NCBI GenBank assembly: GCA_049999725.1
Contig: JBNGIS010016288.1
Coordinates: 1 to 26,236 of the forward strand
DNA: 26,236 bases
Direction: 5' to 3'
DNA from: Haplomitrium mnioides
Lineage: Eukaryota > Marchantiophyta > Haplomitriopsida > Calobryales
A model generated the notes under the pieces. The model had not been told where the DNA came from, ran no database searches, and saw only the letters and a program-made list of their open reading frames with translations. Of this stretch, positions 15,799 through 25,016 are shown piece by piece. A program made the position numbers and the translations under genes. Positions within the stretch are counted from its first letter, which is position 1. Every line of letters starts with the position of its first letter.

Positions 15799-16655
15799 TT
15801 CTGAAGAAGAAGGGTGAGGTGCTAACACAGGCCAATTGAGAGTCTTGCCTGAGTCCTGGTATTTCTCCTTCCCAAGGAAGGGAGGAAAAAACTGCTGAAC
15901 AGGAGACAGCAAAACACTCCCCAGCACACACGGTGGAATACAGCAATCAGGCTGATGTACGCCCACCTACAGAGACTTTTTGTAAGGATCTAGTACAAGA
16001 AGACTAAGAAAATAGTACCTGTCCAGGGAGGAAGGACTCAGTCAACCCTAAGCCAGCTCAAGGAGAGAGGGGGGCTGTAACCTCTCTGCGAGGTGAAACC
16101 TTGGCTGCATCAAAGATTAGCACAGGTGCACCTCCAGTTATATTTGAGTTAGCTAGTGGTACTGGCGAAATGGGACAAGAAGGGGCACCTGATGTCCTAG
16201 ATGCTGCAGTAGTTGCCAATGTAATGCAAGTCAGAGCCCAAGTGGTAACCGAGGAGGAGCTTGCTTATGACATGGGAGAGAACAAGTAGGAGAAGGTCAT
16301 CAAGTGTTTCACTCCGCGAAACAAGCCAAAGAAAGAATCAATGGCTGCAGAACTTCAGATCACACACAACAGATCTCAGGACTTGGCCAGGACTCTGGAC
16401 TCAGGGAAAATGACAGGGCACTATGGTGATAAAGGGATGAAACTTACTGGTTACAGTGATGCAGATTGGGGAGGAGACCTTGACACAAGCAGATCAGATC
16501 ACCGCCAGAAAGGTGGACCGATTGAAGTTTTCTAAACTAGAGCTTCTGGCGAAGAAAATTCTGGAGGTTGATGAAGATTCCCTGCAAGTCTCATTGGAGG
16601 ATGACTTACTGCTGCACGGTGTAATCCCCTCTCAACTCTCCATCAAACCAGAATG
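15799..16655 (+). pseudogene. LINE-C copy 3, ORF1 C-terminal region
   Basis: After solo LTR 2 the frame continues as a low-complexity, acidic linker typical of the region after the zinc knuckle in LINE ORF1. The segment AQVVTEEELAYDMG near 16235-16275, followed by EKVIKCFTPR, aligns with the minus-strand copy at 20262-20460 (EEAASDKWEKVTKRFTLR). The last piece (16510-16655, LELLAKKILEVDEDSLQ, then SQLSIKPE and stop) aligns with 20110-20250. Stops are present. A Copia scrap interrupts it at about 16385-16500. The 3' UTR begins directly after, with no ORF2. Confidence 0.72.
16385..16500 (+). mobile_element. Orphan Copia RNase H scrap in LINE-C copy 3
   Basis: The frame reads GMKLTGYSDADWGGDLDTS, the first catalytic box of Copia RNase H. 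The DNA closely matches 2748-2830 of Copia-2. It interrupts the LINE-C ORF1 alignment. No clear target duplication or element ends are visible. Confidence 0.75.
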
Positions 16656-16985
16656 AAGAGAGTAACTCCAGCTGTCAATTCAATTCAATTCAATTCAATT
16701 CAATTCAATATCAACAAGATGCACTAGGTGTACTGGAGTTTGCTTGAAGTATAATTGATTGCTAGTTAATGTTAGGTATATTCTGGATTGATCGCTTTGG
16801 GCTAGTGAGTACCTCATAAGAACATGTGATTGATTCTATTGTCGAGTAGCTGTTGCTGGACACCTGTGTCCCGACTTGGCTACCTTCAGGGGATGATTTG
16901 CTTTAGTCCAGACTTTGATGTTTTGCTGCTTTGGCGGCTGTATTTGATGTGTGGAAGTAAAGTTTTACTTCCTGTCCAAAAAAAT
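16656..16985 (+). mobile_element. LINE-C copy 3, 3' UTR and poly(A) tail
   Basis: About 330 bases from the ORF1 stop to a short A run (16978-16984). It shares blocks with the four other LINE-C copies: the ACACCTGTG, GACTTGGCTACC, TTTGCTTTAGTCCAGACTTTG and TATTTGATGTGTGGAAGTAAA segments. Six CAATT units (16676-16705) are specific to this copy. A hairpin ends the UTR at 16953-16972. Confidence 0.82.
16953..16972 (+). other. 3' terminal hairpin of LINE-C
   Basis: GGAAGTAAA and TTTACTTCC are perfect reverse complements separated by GT, placed 5 bases before the A tail. The other copies keep the pairing with minor changes (for example GGAAATAAAG...ACTTCC in copies 1, 4 and 5, where AATAAA also appears). 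Confidence 0.6.
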
Positions 16986-17087
16986 TAGGTGTTCAAAAGC
17001 ACAATGCACAACAAAGTTTTCGAAAGAAGAGGGCTAGCCAGCACTGGTCAGGGTAGATGATCAGACTTGACAATGGGTGATAGAACA
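16986..17087. other. Unassigned short spacer
   Basis: Nothing recognised between the LINE-C tail and the reversed LINE-A end. Confidence 0.35.
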
Positions 17088-17190
17088 CAATAGAATTTGA
17101 TTAGGTCTCAAACCAGCCACAAGACCACAAGGACTGAGAATACAACAGACACCGAGGTGCAATCAAAGCAGCAACAAGTAAACTAGAAAG
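17088..17190 (-). mobile_element. LINE-A 3' end (-), diverged
   Basis: Minus-strand match to the LINE-A tail: the reverse complement gives the CAGTCCTTGTGG block and the region before ATTCTATT. It is more diverged than the other copies and very short. Confidence 0.55.
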
Positions 17191-17489
17191 ACTGTGACCC
17201 CTCTTTCATAGCTACCGTCACTGTTTTCTTACAGTACAGGTATTGGGGGCACTTTCATGATGCCACCCCATGCTTGAGGACATTGGCACACTGCATGCAG
17301 GTCCGTTGGAGCCATTGGATGCTAATGCAGCTTAAAGATCAAAACACAGCACAAAAAAATATTCAAATGGTAGCTTATCGCAGCATGGATGTGCTGTGAA
17401 ATGGTATCTGTTGAAAAGTGGCTAAGAGTGATGGATAAGCTTCTCACCAGTAGAAGAAACTTCTGAGTGTCAGAAACAGCCTCCCCCGC
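17191..17489. other. Unassigned sequence
   Basis: No gene or shared repeat recognised. Confidence 0.35.
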
Positions 17490-17624
17490 TCAACTTATTT
17501 TTTGCTCTGACATTTTTAGCTTACTACTTTGTTTTTGTGCACCCTTTCGCACTCTTGTGCGCATTGTACTCTTAGTCCTTGTGGCCCTAGGACTGGTTCT
17601 GGACTTTAATCGAACTCTATTCTA
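17490..17624 (+). mobile_element. LINE-A 3' end (+), short copy
   Basis: Runs from CGCTCAACTTATTTT through TTAGCTTACTACTTTG and GCGCATTGTACTCTTAGTCC to TCGAACTCTATTCTATG. It is the same tail as at 4190-4314 and 18530-18740, cut to ~135 bases. Confidence 0.75.
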
Positions 17625-17820
17625 TGTTCTCATCCAAAATGTTCTTGTTTTAAACATCATAAATATACAAAGATAGGCACCCAGAGCTCCCAAGGTTTCA
17701 AACAAGAACATTTTGACAGAGGAGGAGGCTGCTGCTAGAAGATCTGTGAGATTCACACTGTAGTGACAAGTTTGGTGTTAAATGCACCAATGAGAGTGAA
17801 GAGAATTTTAAAGCCGCCAT

Positions 17821-17848
17821 TATTTTTTTGATCGTAAGCAAACAATCG
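17821..17848 (-). mobile_element. Possible LINE-B 3' tail scrap
   Basis: A T run followed by TGATCGTAAGCAAACAA resembles the reversed LINE-B end at 19070-19100 (TGACTGAAAGCAAACAA). It abuts LINE-A at ATTCAAG. Short and uncertain. Confidence 0.4.
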
Positions 17849-18740
17849 ATTCAAGATACTACACTGTCCAGATACCCAGCAATGGCTACGGAGGCATCTC
17901 GTCAGGCAGCTCCTGGAGACTCCACAAATGGTACAATCAATGCCAGAAATGGCTCAAATGGGGACTGGATATAGAAGACCTTCCTAAACAATCAGGAACT
18001 ATGCTCATGGACCATCTATCAACACATTACTTCACGATCATATGGCAATCCTACAGTGTAGCATCCCGGACTGTCAAGTACAATGAGCTCTTCAACAACA
18101 CTCCCTCAAGGAAAATCCAGCAATACTTGACAAGTAACATGTCCCTCAAATTTGGTCCACATCCTCCCACAACTCCGAACTGGATCCCATCAACTGAGAT
18201 GTGAAACAGCCAAATGGTCCAAGATTGACAACAAAATCCGACCTGAGAAGTTGCTGTGCCTCCAGTGCAATCTATAGGTCACAGAAGTTGAGCACCACAT
18301 CATCTTCTGTTGCCCCAGGTACAATGAGATATGGGGAAGGTATCATGGACTTTTTGTAAAACAGAATGGGACAGTGCAACAATTTCTCAAATATCATGAT
18401 CAACGTTGGTTGGCACTCTTCTTTTGGGAACTCATGCTGCTTACATCTCAGAAACATACAGATTAGACATAGAGACTAGTTACGAGAGAGTGAGCATATG
18501 ACTCACGGGCGGGTTTGTCCCGGCTCAACTTATTTTCAGCTTTACAATTTTTAGCTTACTACTTTGGTTTTTGCACCCCTCTGCACTCTTGTGTGGATTG
18601 TACTCTCAGTCCTTATGGCCCAAGGGCTGGCTCTGGACTTTAAATCGAATTCATTCATTCATTCTTGTGCGCATTGTACTCTCAGTCCTTATGGCCCTAA
18701 GGCTGGCTCTGGACTTTAAATCGAATTCAATTCAATTGAA
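17849..18740 (+). mobile_element. LINE-A copy 2, ORF2 C-terminus and duplicated 3' end
   Basis: Carries the region after the reverse transcriptase: QAAPGD, WYNQCQKWLKWGLDIEDL (about 17930-17985), TIIWQSYS, and after a frameshift a CLQC...EHHIIFCCP zinc-binding motif (about 18255-18320). The same frameshift region is seen in the minus copy at 22042-22730, so it may be ancestral. The 3' end is present twice in tandem (18588-18663 and 18664-18739), each followed by an ATTC/AATTC-type tail. The first 658 bases form an inverted repeat with 22042-22702. Confidence 0.8.
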
Positions 18741-18792
18741 TTCAATATGTGCCATGAATGAATTGCTCAGTTTGGATGTAAAATTCCTAACC

Positions 18793-18804
18793 TGGTATCA
18801 GAGC
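18793..18804 (+). promoter_or_regulatory. Primer binding site of Copia-3 (initiator tRNA-Met)
   Basis: TGGTATCAGAGC is exactly complementary to the 3' end of plant initiator methionine tRNA, the standard minus-strand primer of Copia elements. It marks the end of a 5' LTR. Only ~50 bases of possible LTR remain before the LINE-A copy, so the rest of the LTR is lost or displaced. Confidence 0.88.
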
Positions 18805-19068
18805 TAGATCATTCGCAGCAACTCAGAAAACAAGTTCTCTGGAATGCCAGTGAAAGTTACCGTAGACATCATGTTATGGCTTATCAACTGGCTACCAGAA
18901 AGCCTTAACTACGAAGACGAATCTTACATAGTAAGTTGCAGGAGCATTTGCTGAGCACACCTGACTTCAGGTTTTTGCGAAACTTCCTTCGCATTTTTTA
19001 ATGCTCTTAGGAGGTTGCTAAGCCCTCTTCAACATATGAAACTGTTTGTGATCTTTTCTAAGGACCCT

Positions 19069-20569
19069 TTTTTCTTTTTGACTGAAAGCAAACAACTTTA
19101 TTGACTTTCAAGCACCAAGGGAACAACCGCGACCAGCAATCAGGCCGAGCGGCAAAAACCAACAACCAATCAATCCCTTTTGGGATCTAGCCTAGTAAAC
19201 AACAGTAACCCAATGCCCTCAATCCAGATTACCACTAACATCACAATTCCAGTAAACTGAGTCCTCATCACAGATACAGAGCAAATGTCTTGCACCCCAT
19301 GTTCTGTCAAAGGCTTCAAGAACGTTTTCTCTTTTCTCTTCATTTTGAGTCTTCATCCAGTCTCTACAAGCATCACGCCAAGCTTTCTTTACGTACTCAA
19401 TCAGTCCCATCTGAATTTTCTTTTTTAAGCAGTACATATCCATGTGGGACTTCTCGAACAGTATTGCAGTCCTAGACAGCCATATGGAGTAAAGTACTGT
19501 TCCTCTTAGTAAGGACCAGATCTCTTGCGCTACGACCAGTGCCTTTGGAATTCTGTCGCCTAGGATGCATTGCTGCCAGGTTGGCTTCCACCTTTTGGTA
19601 CTCCCCCAAATGGAGAACACTAATCTGTTAATGATATTTCCTGCCAACTACAGATAGTGCTGATCCTAGGACAAAGCCAGAAACAGTGAATGAAATCTTC
19701 CAATAAATCCTCCTTGCAGCAGACACTTTTTTGCATCAATCTCAAAGCCAGGGTTCTCTGTTTTTTTTTCTGAAGCTCCCAACTTGCACACCTCTTTGGA
19801 CAATAAGCCACATTAGTGAGGCCTCTTTGTTTGTTTGTTTTTTTTTTGACAGGAAGTGAAAACTTTATTTCCACACATCAAATACAACCGCCAAAACATC
19901 AAAGTCTGGACTAAAGCAAACCACTTCCTCAAGGGTAGCCAAGTCAGGACACACAGGTGTCCTGACAGCTACCTGCCAATAGAATCTATCACAAGTCTTT
20001 CTAAGGTAGGTCACTAGCCCTAGGCCGTCAATCCAAAATATTATCAACATCTATGATCAAAGGACACTTCAGACACTTGAGTCCCTCTAATTAATACCCT
20101 GATACATCTTCAAATCTCTGGTTCCATAGAAAGCCTAGAGGGGATTACACTATGATGCAGTGAATCATCCTCTGAAGACCTTTCCAAGAAAATGAGACAC
20201 TCCTCTGGAATTTCCTTTGCCAGAATGTCCTGTTTGGAAGACAAGCGTTTTGAGAACCTTGTCACTTGGTGGCCAGACTAGTAGCTGTAGCTTGATCTGC
20301 CACCACTGCTTTCATTTTTTCACGCAGTGTAAACCTCTTTGTGACCTTTTCCCACTTGTCAGAAGCTGCCTCCTCTGTTAATGACACTTGGGCTTTTGTG
20401 GTGGCTTCAGTCACCACCACTTGTACCATTTGGAACTCTGGTGTCCCTTCAGACCCTGACTTCTCACTGAGGCCTCTTTGAGGCTGATCTGCTCGCATCC
20501 CATATATCAGTCCATCTGGAGGAGTGTGCAGAGCCAATTGGACCGTGTGCTTTCCAGCATTCCAGAACC
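19069..20569 (-). mobile_element. LINE-B copy 2 (-), inserted in the Copia-3 leader
   Basis: Minus-strand LINE-B 3' portion. The poly(A) end is seen as T-rich sequence at 19069-19079, the AATAAAG region near 19095-19102, and the ORF2 C-terminus (IWSLLRGTVLYSIWLSRTAI near 19470-19530; CCKEDLLEDFIHCFWLCPRI near 19660-19720). CTAAGGACCCT stands on both sides (19058-19068 and 20570-20580), an 11-base target duplication. LINE-C copy 4 splits it at 19830-20467. The 5' end is truncated. Confidence 0.86.
19830..20467 (-). mobile_element. LINE-C copy 4 (-), ORF1 C-terminus plus 3' UTR, inserted in LINE-B copy 2
   Basis: Flanked by a perfect 13-base duplication TGAGGCCTCTTTG (19817-19829 and 20468-20480), with poly(A) seen as T-rich sequence at 19830-19847. 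Minus-strand content in order: ORF1 C-terminus (EEAASDKWEKVTKRFTLR near 20300-20360), the ORF1 end (near 20110), ~270 bases of 3' UTR, hairpin and A tail. There is no ORF2 between ORF1 and the UTR, the same arrangement as copy 3. Confidence 0.88.
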
Positions 20570-20929
20570 CTAAGGACCCTCTTTCTGTGAAAATCTTTGG
20601 TGGCCCATGCAGGTTGCAAACCTGCAACTGTCCATTATTCCAATCAACGCTGCTGCACCAGAAATATGCCTAAGGAGGACCCTCGCTGCGATCCACATGC
20701 TGAGACCCCTATTGGGTGAAGTTCTCTGCAGAATACAAATTTCTTCTGCAAAGCAAAGCTGTTCAATAACACATCAACGAATCAGCATAGTGACAACAGA
20801 GTGAGCGGTCTGTCACCGGTGAAATCACAGGTATAACTCTAACCTGTAGCACAATTTTCCTAATATAATTAGGAAAATAACTTTCTTCAGAAAGTTAGAT
20901 TTAACAAAACTTCACAAAACAAAGCAAGA

Positions 20930-22041
20930 TGCCTGGCTTTGCTGAAATCAGAAAGGAGAGTAGCAAATTCGATGGCACTCATTTCAATGAGGGGAGAAAT
21001 CAAGTCATGCTTGACTTGAAATCTGATAAAAATTGTGACAGATGTTGGTGTAAACACTAAACCAATCCTTCAACCCACCACTCCAGGTGGCACAGGTCCA
21101 ACAGGTGCACTGATGATGGCACACACAGTAGCAATCCAGCACTGGGATGACAAAAATATCCAAGAACTTGCATTAATCAATCACAGTCTTGAGATTGATC
21201 AAAAATCACATATAACTGGCATGAGGCCTGGACATATCTCTGTGATATGTTTCAAGCAAAAGATAGGTCCACTAAAGCCATTCTAAGAAACAAATTATTC
21301 ACAATAGAAGTGAGAGAATGAAAACATAATGAAGCACATCAGAAATGTCAAATCCATAATGGATCAGCTGGCTGCTTCCTGTTGATGAGGAGGATGGTAT
21401 TTTAGCAGTCATGATGAGTCTTCAGATTCATATGACTCCTCCTCCACAACCATGAGAAATCAGCCTACACTTACCTTGAAAGCCATTTTAGTGCTTTGCT
21501 GCAGGGAGAACTTATCAAAAACACGAATCAACGCTTGGCTGAGTCGTCAACTGCTCTACTTAAAAGTTCTTCCGAATTCTTAGAGCAGGAAATAAATTCA
21601 CTTGCCCTGTTAATGGAAAAGAGATTAAGACCTAAATTCAAGAAGAATAATAAAGGTAAAAGCGCTGAATTTGTTAAGGCTGCAAATAAAAGCAAGATTA
21701 GATGCCTTTATTGTGAAAAGCTATGCCATATGGCCAAGGATTGCTGGCAGAAGAAAGCTCATGCAGGAACAAGCAATAAAGGAAAGAAGAAGGAGAAAAA
21801 AAAGGATTCAGCCTTCATATTAGTCAACTCTGAAACATCATCAAAAGGTAATATCTGGTTTGTTGATACAGGAGCAACCAAACTGGAATATTATAAATCG
21901 ACTTTCCTGAATTGCACAGTAGTCAACAACCAACTGGTCTATAATGGTGATGACAGTTGCATCCAAGTTTTCGGTAAAGGAGACATCAGAGTGGATGACA
22001 CTGAACTGTTAATAGTAAATGTCTTACATGTGCCCAAGCCT
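20930..22041 (+). pseudogene. Copia-3 gag and protease
   Basis: Gag coats element RNA in virus-like particles and the aspartic protease cleaves the polyprotein. The frame starts MPGFAEIRKESSKFDGTHF at 20930, a typical Copia gag opening, then breaks by frameshifts between about 21010 and 21490. From 21496 an open frame of 190 codons includes a CX2CX4HX4C zinc knuckle (CLYCEKLCHMAKDC, 21703-21744), a lysine-rich linker and the protease site WFVDTGA (catalytic DTGA at 21865-21876). The protein reads VNVLHVPKP near 22017 and then runs into reversed LINE-A at 22042. Integrase, RT and RNase H are missing. Confidence 0.86.
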
Positions 22042-23384
22042 GTGAGTCATATGCTCACTCTCTCGTAACTAGTCTCTATGTCTAATCTGTATGTTTCCGA
22101 GATCTAAGCAGCATGAGTTCCCAAAAGAAGAGTGCCAACCAACGTTGATCATGATATTTGAGAAATTGTTGCACTGTCCCATTCTGTTTTACAAAAAGTC
22201 CATGATACCTTCCCCATATCTCATTGTACCTGGGGCAACAGAAGATGATGTGGTGCTCAACTTCTGTGACTTATAGATTGCACTGGAGGCACAGCAACTT
22301 CTCAGGTCGGATTTTGTTGTCAATCTTGGACCATTTGGCTGTTTCACATCTCAGTTGATGGGATCCAGTTAGAAGTTGTGGGAGGATGTGGACCAAATTT
22401 GAGGGACATGTTACTCGTCAAGTATTGCTGGATTTTCCTTGAGAGAGTGTTGTTGAAGAGCGCATTGTACTTGACAGTCCGGGATGCTGCACTGTAGGAT
22501 TGCCATATGATCGTGAAGTAATGTGTTGATAGATGGTCCATGAGCATAGTTCCTGATTGTTTAAGAAGGTCTTCTATATCCAGTCCCCATTTGAGCCATT
22601 TCTGGCATTGATTGTACCAATTTGTGGGGTCTCCAGGGGCTGCCTGATGAGATGCCTCCATAGCCACTGCTGGGTATCTGGAAGGTGTAGCATCCTGAAT
22701 CCATTCCAGGTATGTGACAACTTTCACCACTCACATGGCAGGAGTTAGAGAGGGCCCCCATATTTCTGCTCCATATGTTGCTGTTGTAACAACGAAGGTA
22801 TGGAAGAGGTCGGTTCTCATGTGTATATGCCATATATCCTTTGTCTTGGACCAGCTATTCATTTGGTATAAGCTGATGAGACCTGCTGTAATCCTGCATT
22901 CGGCTCCAAAACCCCATCCTTTCTGGGTATGTATTGGCATCCCCAAACAGGTGTTCTGGTTCATCACTTTGACATTGTCCTGTCTGAACTTGAAAGTGTC
23001 CCTTTGTGCTGTGGTGAGCCATTTTCCAAAGACCAGGACCTTGGTTTTCTTCATATTAACAGTCATACCCGATTGGCTACAGAATTGGTCCAGTGCTTTT
23101 AGGTAATGTTGAAGTCCAGCGCTTGTTGACATGAGGACGATGTCATCTGCGTACAAGAGAATACCAATGGTCTGGGCTAGTAGATTGGGGGCAGGGGCTC
23201 CCATATTGACCAGTACTGTCTCCAGTTTGTCGATGAACAGACCAAATAAGGTGGGAGAAAGTGGGCAGCCCTGCGTGTCACCGACGCTGCAATGGAATTG
23301 AGAAGATGCCTCGAATGGGTCCTCTGTTGATTTATATGCACGTATCAGCTGCAGCTGGAAAACAATTGACACACAGGTCTTCAA
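22042..23384 (-). pseudogene. LINE-A copy 3 (-), ORF2 reverse transcriptase and C-terminus
   Basis: The longest LINE-A copy. On the minus strand it opens with reverse transcriptase: GDTQGCPLSPTLFGLFIDKL near 23220-23285, then the catalytic YADD in ILLYADDIVLMS near 23130-23165, then MTVNMKKTKVLVFGKW near 23020-23070. A 217-codon frame ends at 22731. A second frame (22730-22344) continues with WYNQCQKWLKWG, and a broken zinc-binding CLQC...H...C follows near 22230-22290. The last ~220 bases of the LINE-A 3' end are missing, since the copy starts at GTGAGTCATATGC. The motif wording fits I/Jockey-group LINEs better than plant L1. Confidence 0.82.
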
Positions 23385-23394
23385 TAACTATGGG

Positions 23395-23784
23395 TGAGGA
23401 CTGCTTGTGCAACAGAATCTCCCAATAATTCCTAGATTAAAGCTTATGCTTAGATGCAAATCAATTGCAGAATTGCTTAATTAGAGTTTATACCAAATAA
23501 AATGATTGTTGGTGCACAGTGTGCAGACAATTTCGTGTGCATGCTTATTTCTGCACCCAAGAGAAATAATCAACCTCCCAGGGGAGGCCCCAGGTGCTGA
23601 CACGTGGCAGTTTCCTTAACTATAACTAACTATTCTAGCTAGCTGAGGTTACCAATGACTAACAATATGTTATTTCATATTTACTTACAACAAAAGGGGT
23701 CCTTTCCCAGGATTGAGCCTTGGGAAGGACTGTACTTAGAGATCCTCCTCAGGATCCATCCTCCCACTCGAGCAATGGTCCTCA
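23395..23784 (-). mobile_element. 3' LTR of Copia-4 (-)
   Basis: On the minus strand the LTR starts TGAGGACC directly after a polypurine-like GAGTGGGAGAAT and ends AGTCCTCA, ~390 bases with TG..CA ends and 7 matching terminal bases. It contains a CACGTG (23601-23606). The base run ATGGG (23390-23394) would be one side of a target duplication, whose partner cannot be found because the 5' end of the element is lost. Confidence 0.72.
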
Positions 23785-24916
23785 ATTCTCCCACTCAGGA
23801 CAATCCAAGGTACAATCCTAAGAGGTTCATGCATTTCAAATGCTGAGGCCCACCCACAGCCTATGTGAGAGCATCTGCACCCATATCCTCTGTAGCAATT
23901 AATTCCAGATCAATCTCTGTCCCAATCTGCTGGCAGATGAAATGGTACCTGATTTCAATGTGCTTCATCCATCCATGATAACAGGATTCTTGCATAGCTA
24001 GATGCTGCCTATGTTGTCCTTATAACTTTGGTTGGCTCACCCTGCTTGTGTCTGACCTCTGTCAGGAGCCTCCTTATCCAAATAGCATCCCTGGCTGCAT
24101 GTGTGAGGGCCATGTGTTCAGCCTCAGTGCTTGACAAAGCAGTAGAAGAATGGTTTATACTGGACCAACTCACTGCTCCTCAACATAGAATTAAAGTGTA
24201 TGCAGATGTAGATGATTTGTCATCTAGGTCTCCTCCCCAATCTGCATCTGCATATCCAACCAAGGTTCGATTCCCATGCTTTCTGTATGTCAACTTTGCA
24301 TTCACAGTGCCCTGCAAATACCTCAAAACTTGTTTGCTGGCTATCCAATGCGGGCAACATAAACTCTTCATGAATTTGCATAATACACCAACAGAATGGG
24401 CCAAATCTGGTCTTGTGCACACCATCCGGCACATGAGACTTCGTACAGCACTTTGGTATGGAACCCTGCTCATCTCCCTCTGTGATTTCATTTCCTTCAA
24501 CAGCTTCAGACCTTTCTCTGTTGGTGTCCCAACAGGTTTGCAGTCCTGCATGCCAAGCTTGGAAATTACCTTCTTCACATATTAGAACTGGCTCAGGCTT
24601 AATGTTCCAGCCTTTCTGTCTCTGGTCACAAGTATGCCCAGTGGGTAGTGCACTTCCCCTAAGTCTACCATCTCAAAGACTTGACTAAGAGATTTCTTTT
24701 CTCGTGTCATTGTCTTAGGATTGTTGCTTAGCAGCAACAGGTCATCCACATAGAGTGCAATGATCATGTCTCGCCTGTTTTGATGTAGATACAGTGATCA
24801 GCCTCTGATCTGTGGGAACCACAGCTCAGCAAGTGTTGATCCATCTTGAGATACCAGGCTCTGGATTCTTGCTTGAACCCATAAATTGCCTTTTGTAGCA
24901 GACAGACCTTATCTCT
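23785..24916 (-). pseudogene. Copia-4 reverse transcriptase and RNase H (-)
   Basis: Minus-strand pol in normal order. KVCLLQKAIYGFKQESRAWY near 24850-24910 and YVDDLLLLSN near 24725-24755 carry the YVDD box. Then come DLGEVHYPLGILV, MQDCKPVGTPTEKG near 24500-24555, TRPDLAHSVGVLCKFM near 24365-24420, GYADADWGGDLDD near 24220-24265, ALSSTEAEHMAL near 24105-24140 and a C-terminus resembling ELIATEDMGADALT near 23880-23930. Stops and small frameshifts occur near 24585, 24180 and later. LINE-C copy 5 cuts it at the upstream end. Confidence 0.88.
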
Positions 24917-25016
24917 CTTTTTTTGACAGGAAGTAAAAACTTTATTTCCACACATCAAATACAACCGCCGAAGTGGAAAAACATCAAAGTCTGGTAGCCA
25001 AGTCAGGACATAAAGG
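24917..25016 (-). mobile_element. LINE-C copy 5 (-), 3' end piece
   Basis: T run (24918-24924), reversed 3' hairpin region and 3' UTR up to GTCAGGACATAAAGG. It inserted into the Copia-4 reverse transcriptase. The copy continues after LINE-B copy 3 at 25651-25694. A short internal deletion removes the TTTAGTCC block. Confidence 0.82.

Larger units (their letters stand above)
18805..20929 (+). other. Copia-3 untranslated leader, enlarged by nested LINEs
   Basis: Own leader sequence lies at 18805-19068 and 20581-20929, between the primer binding site and the gag start. No coding similarity was seen in these parts. The LINE-B/LINE-C nest accounts for the rest. Confidence 0.55.

Noticed and set aside
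24764-24964. Continuous frame joining a LINE tail to Copia reverse transcriptase as a fusion protein
   Set aside because: The first residues come from reading the LINE-C 3' UTR and its T run in frame by chance. Only the part from about 24910 downward is Copia protein.
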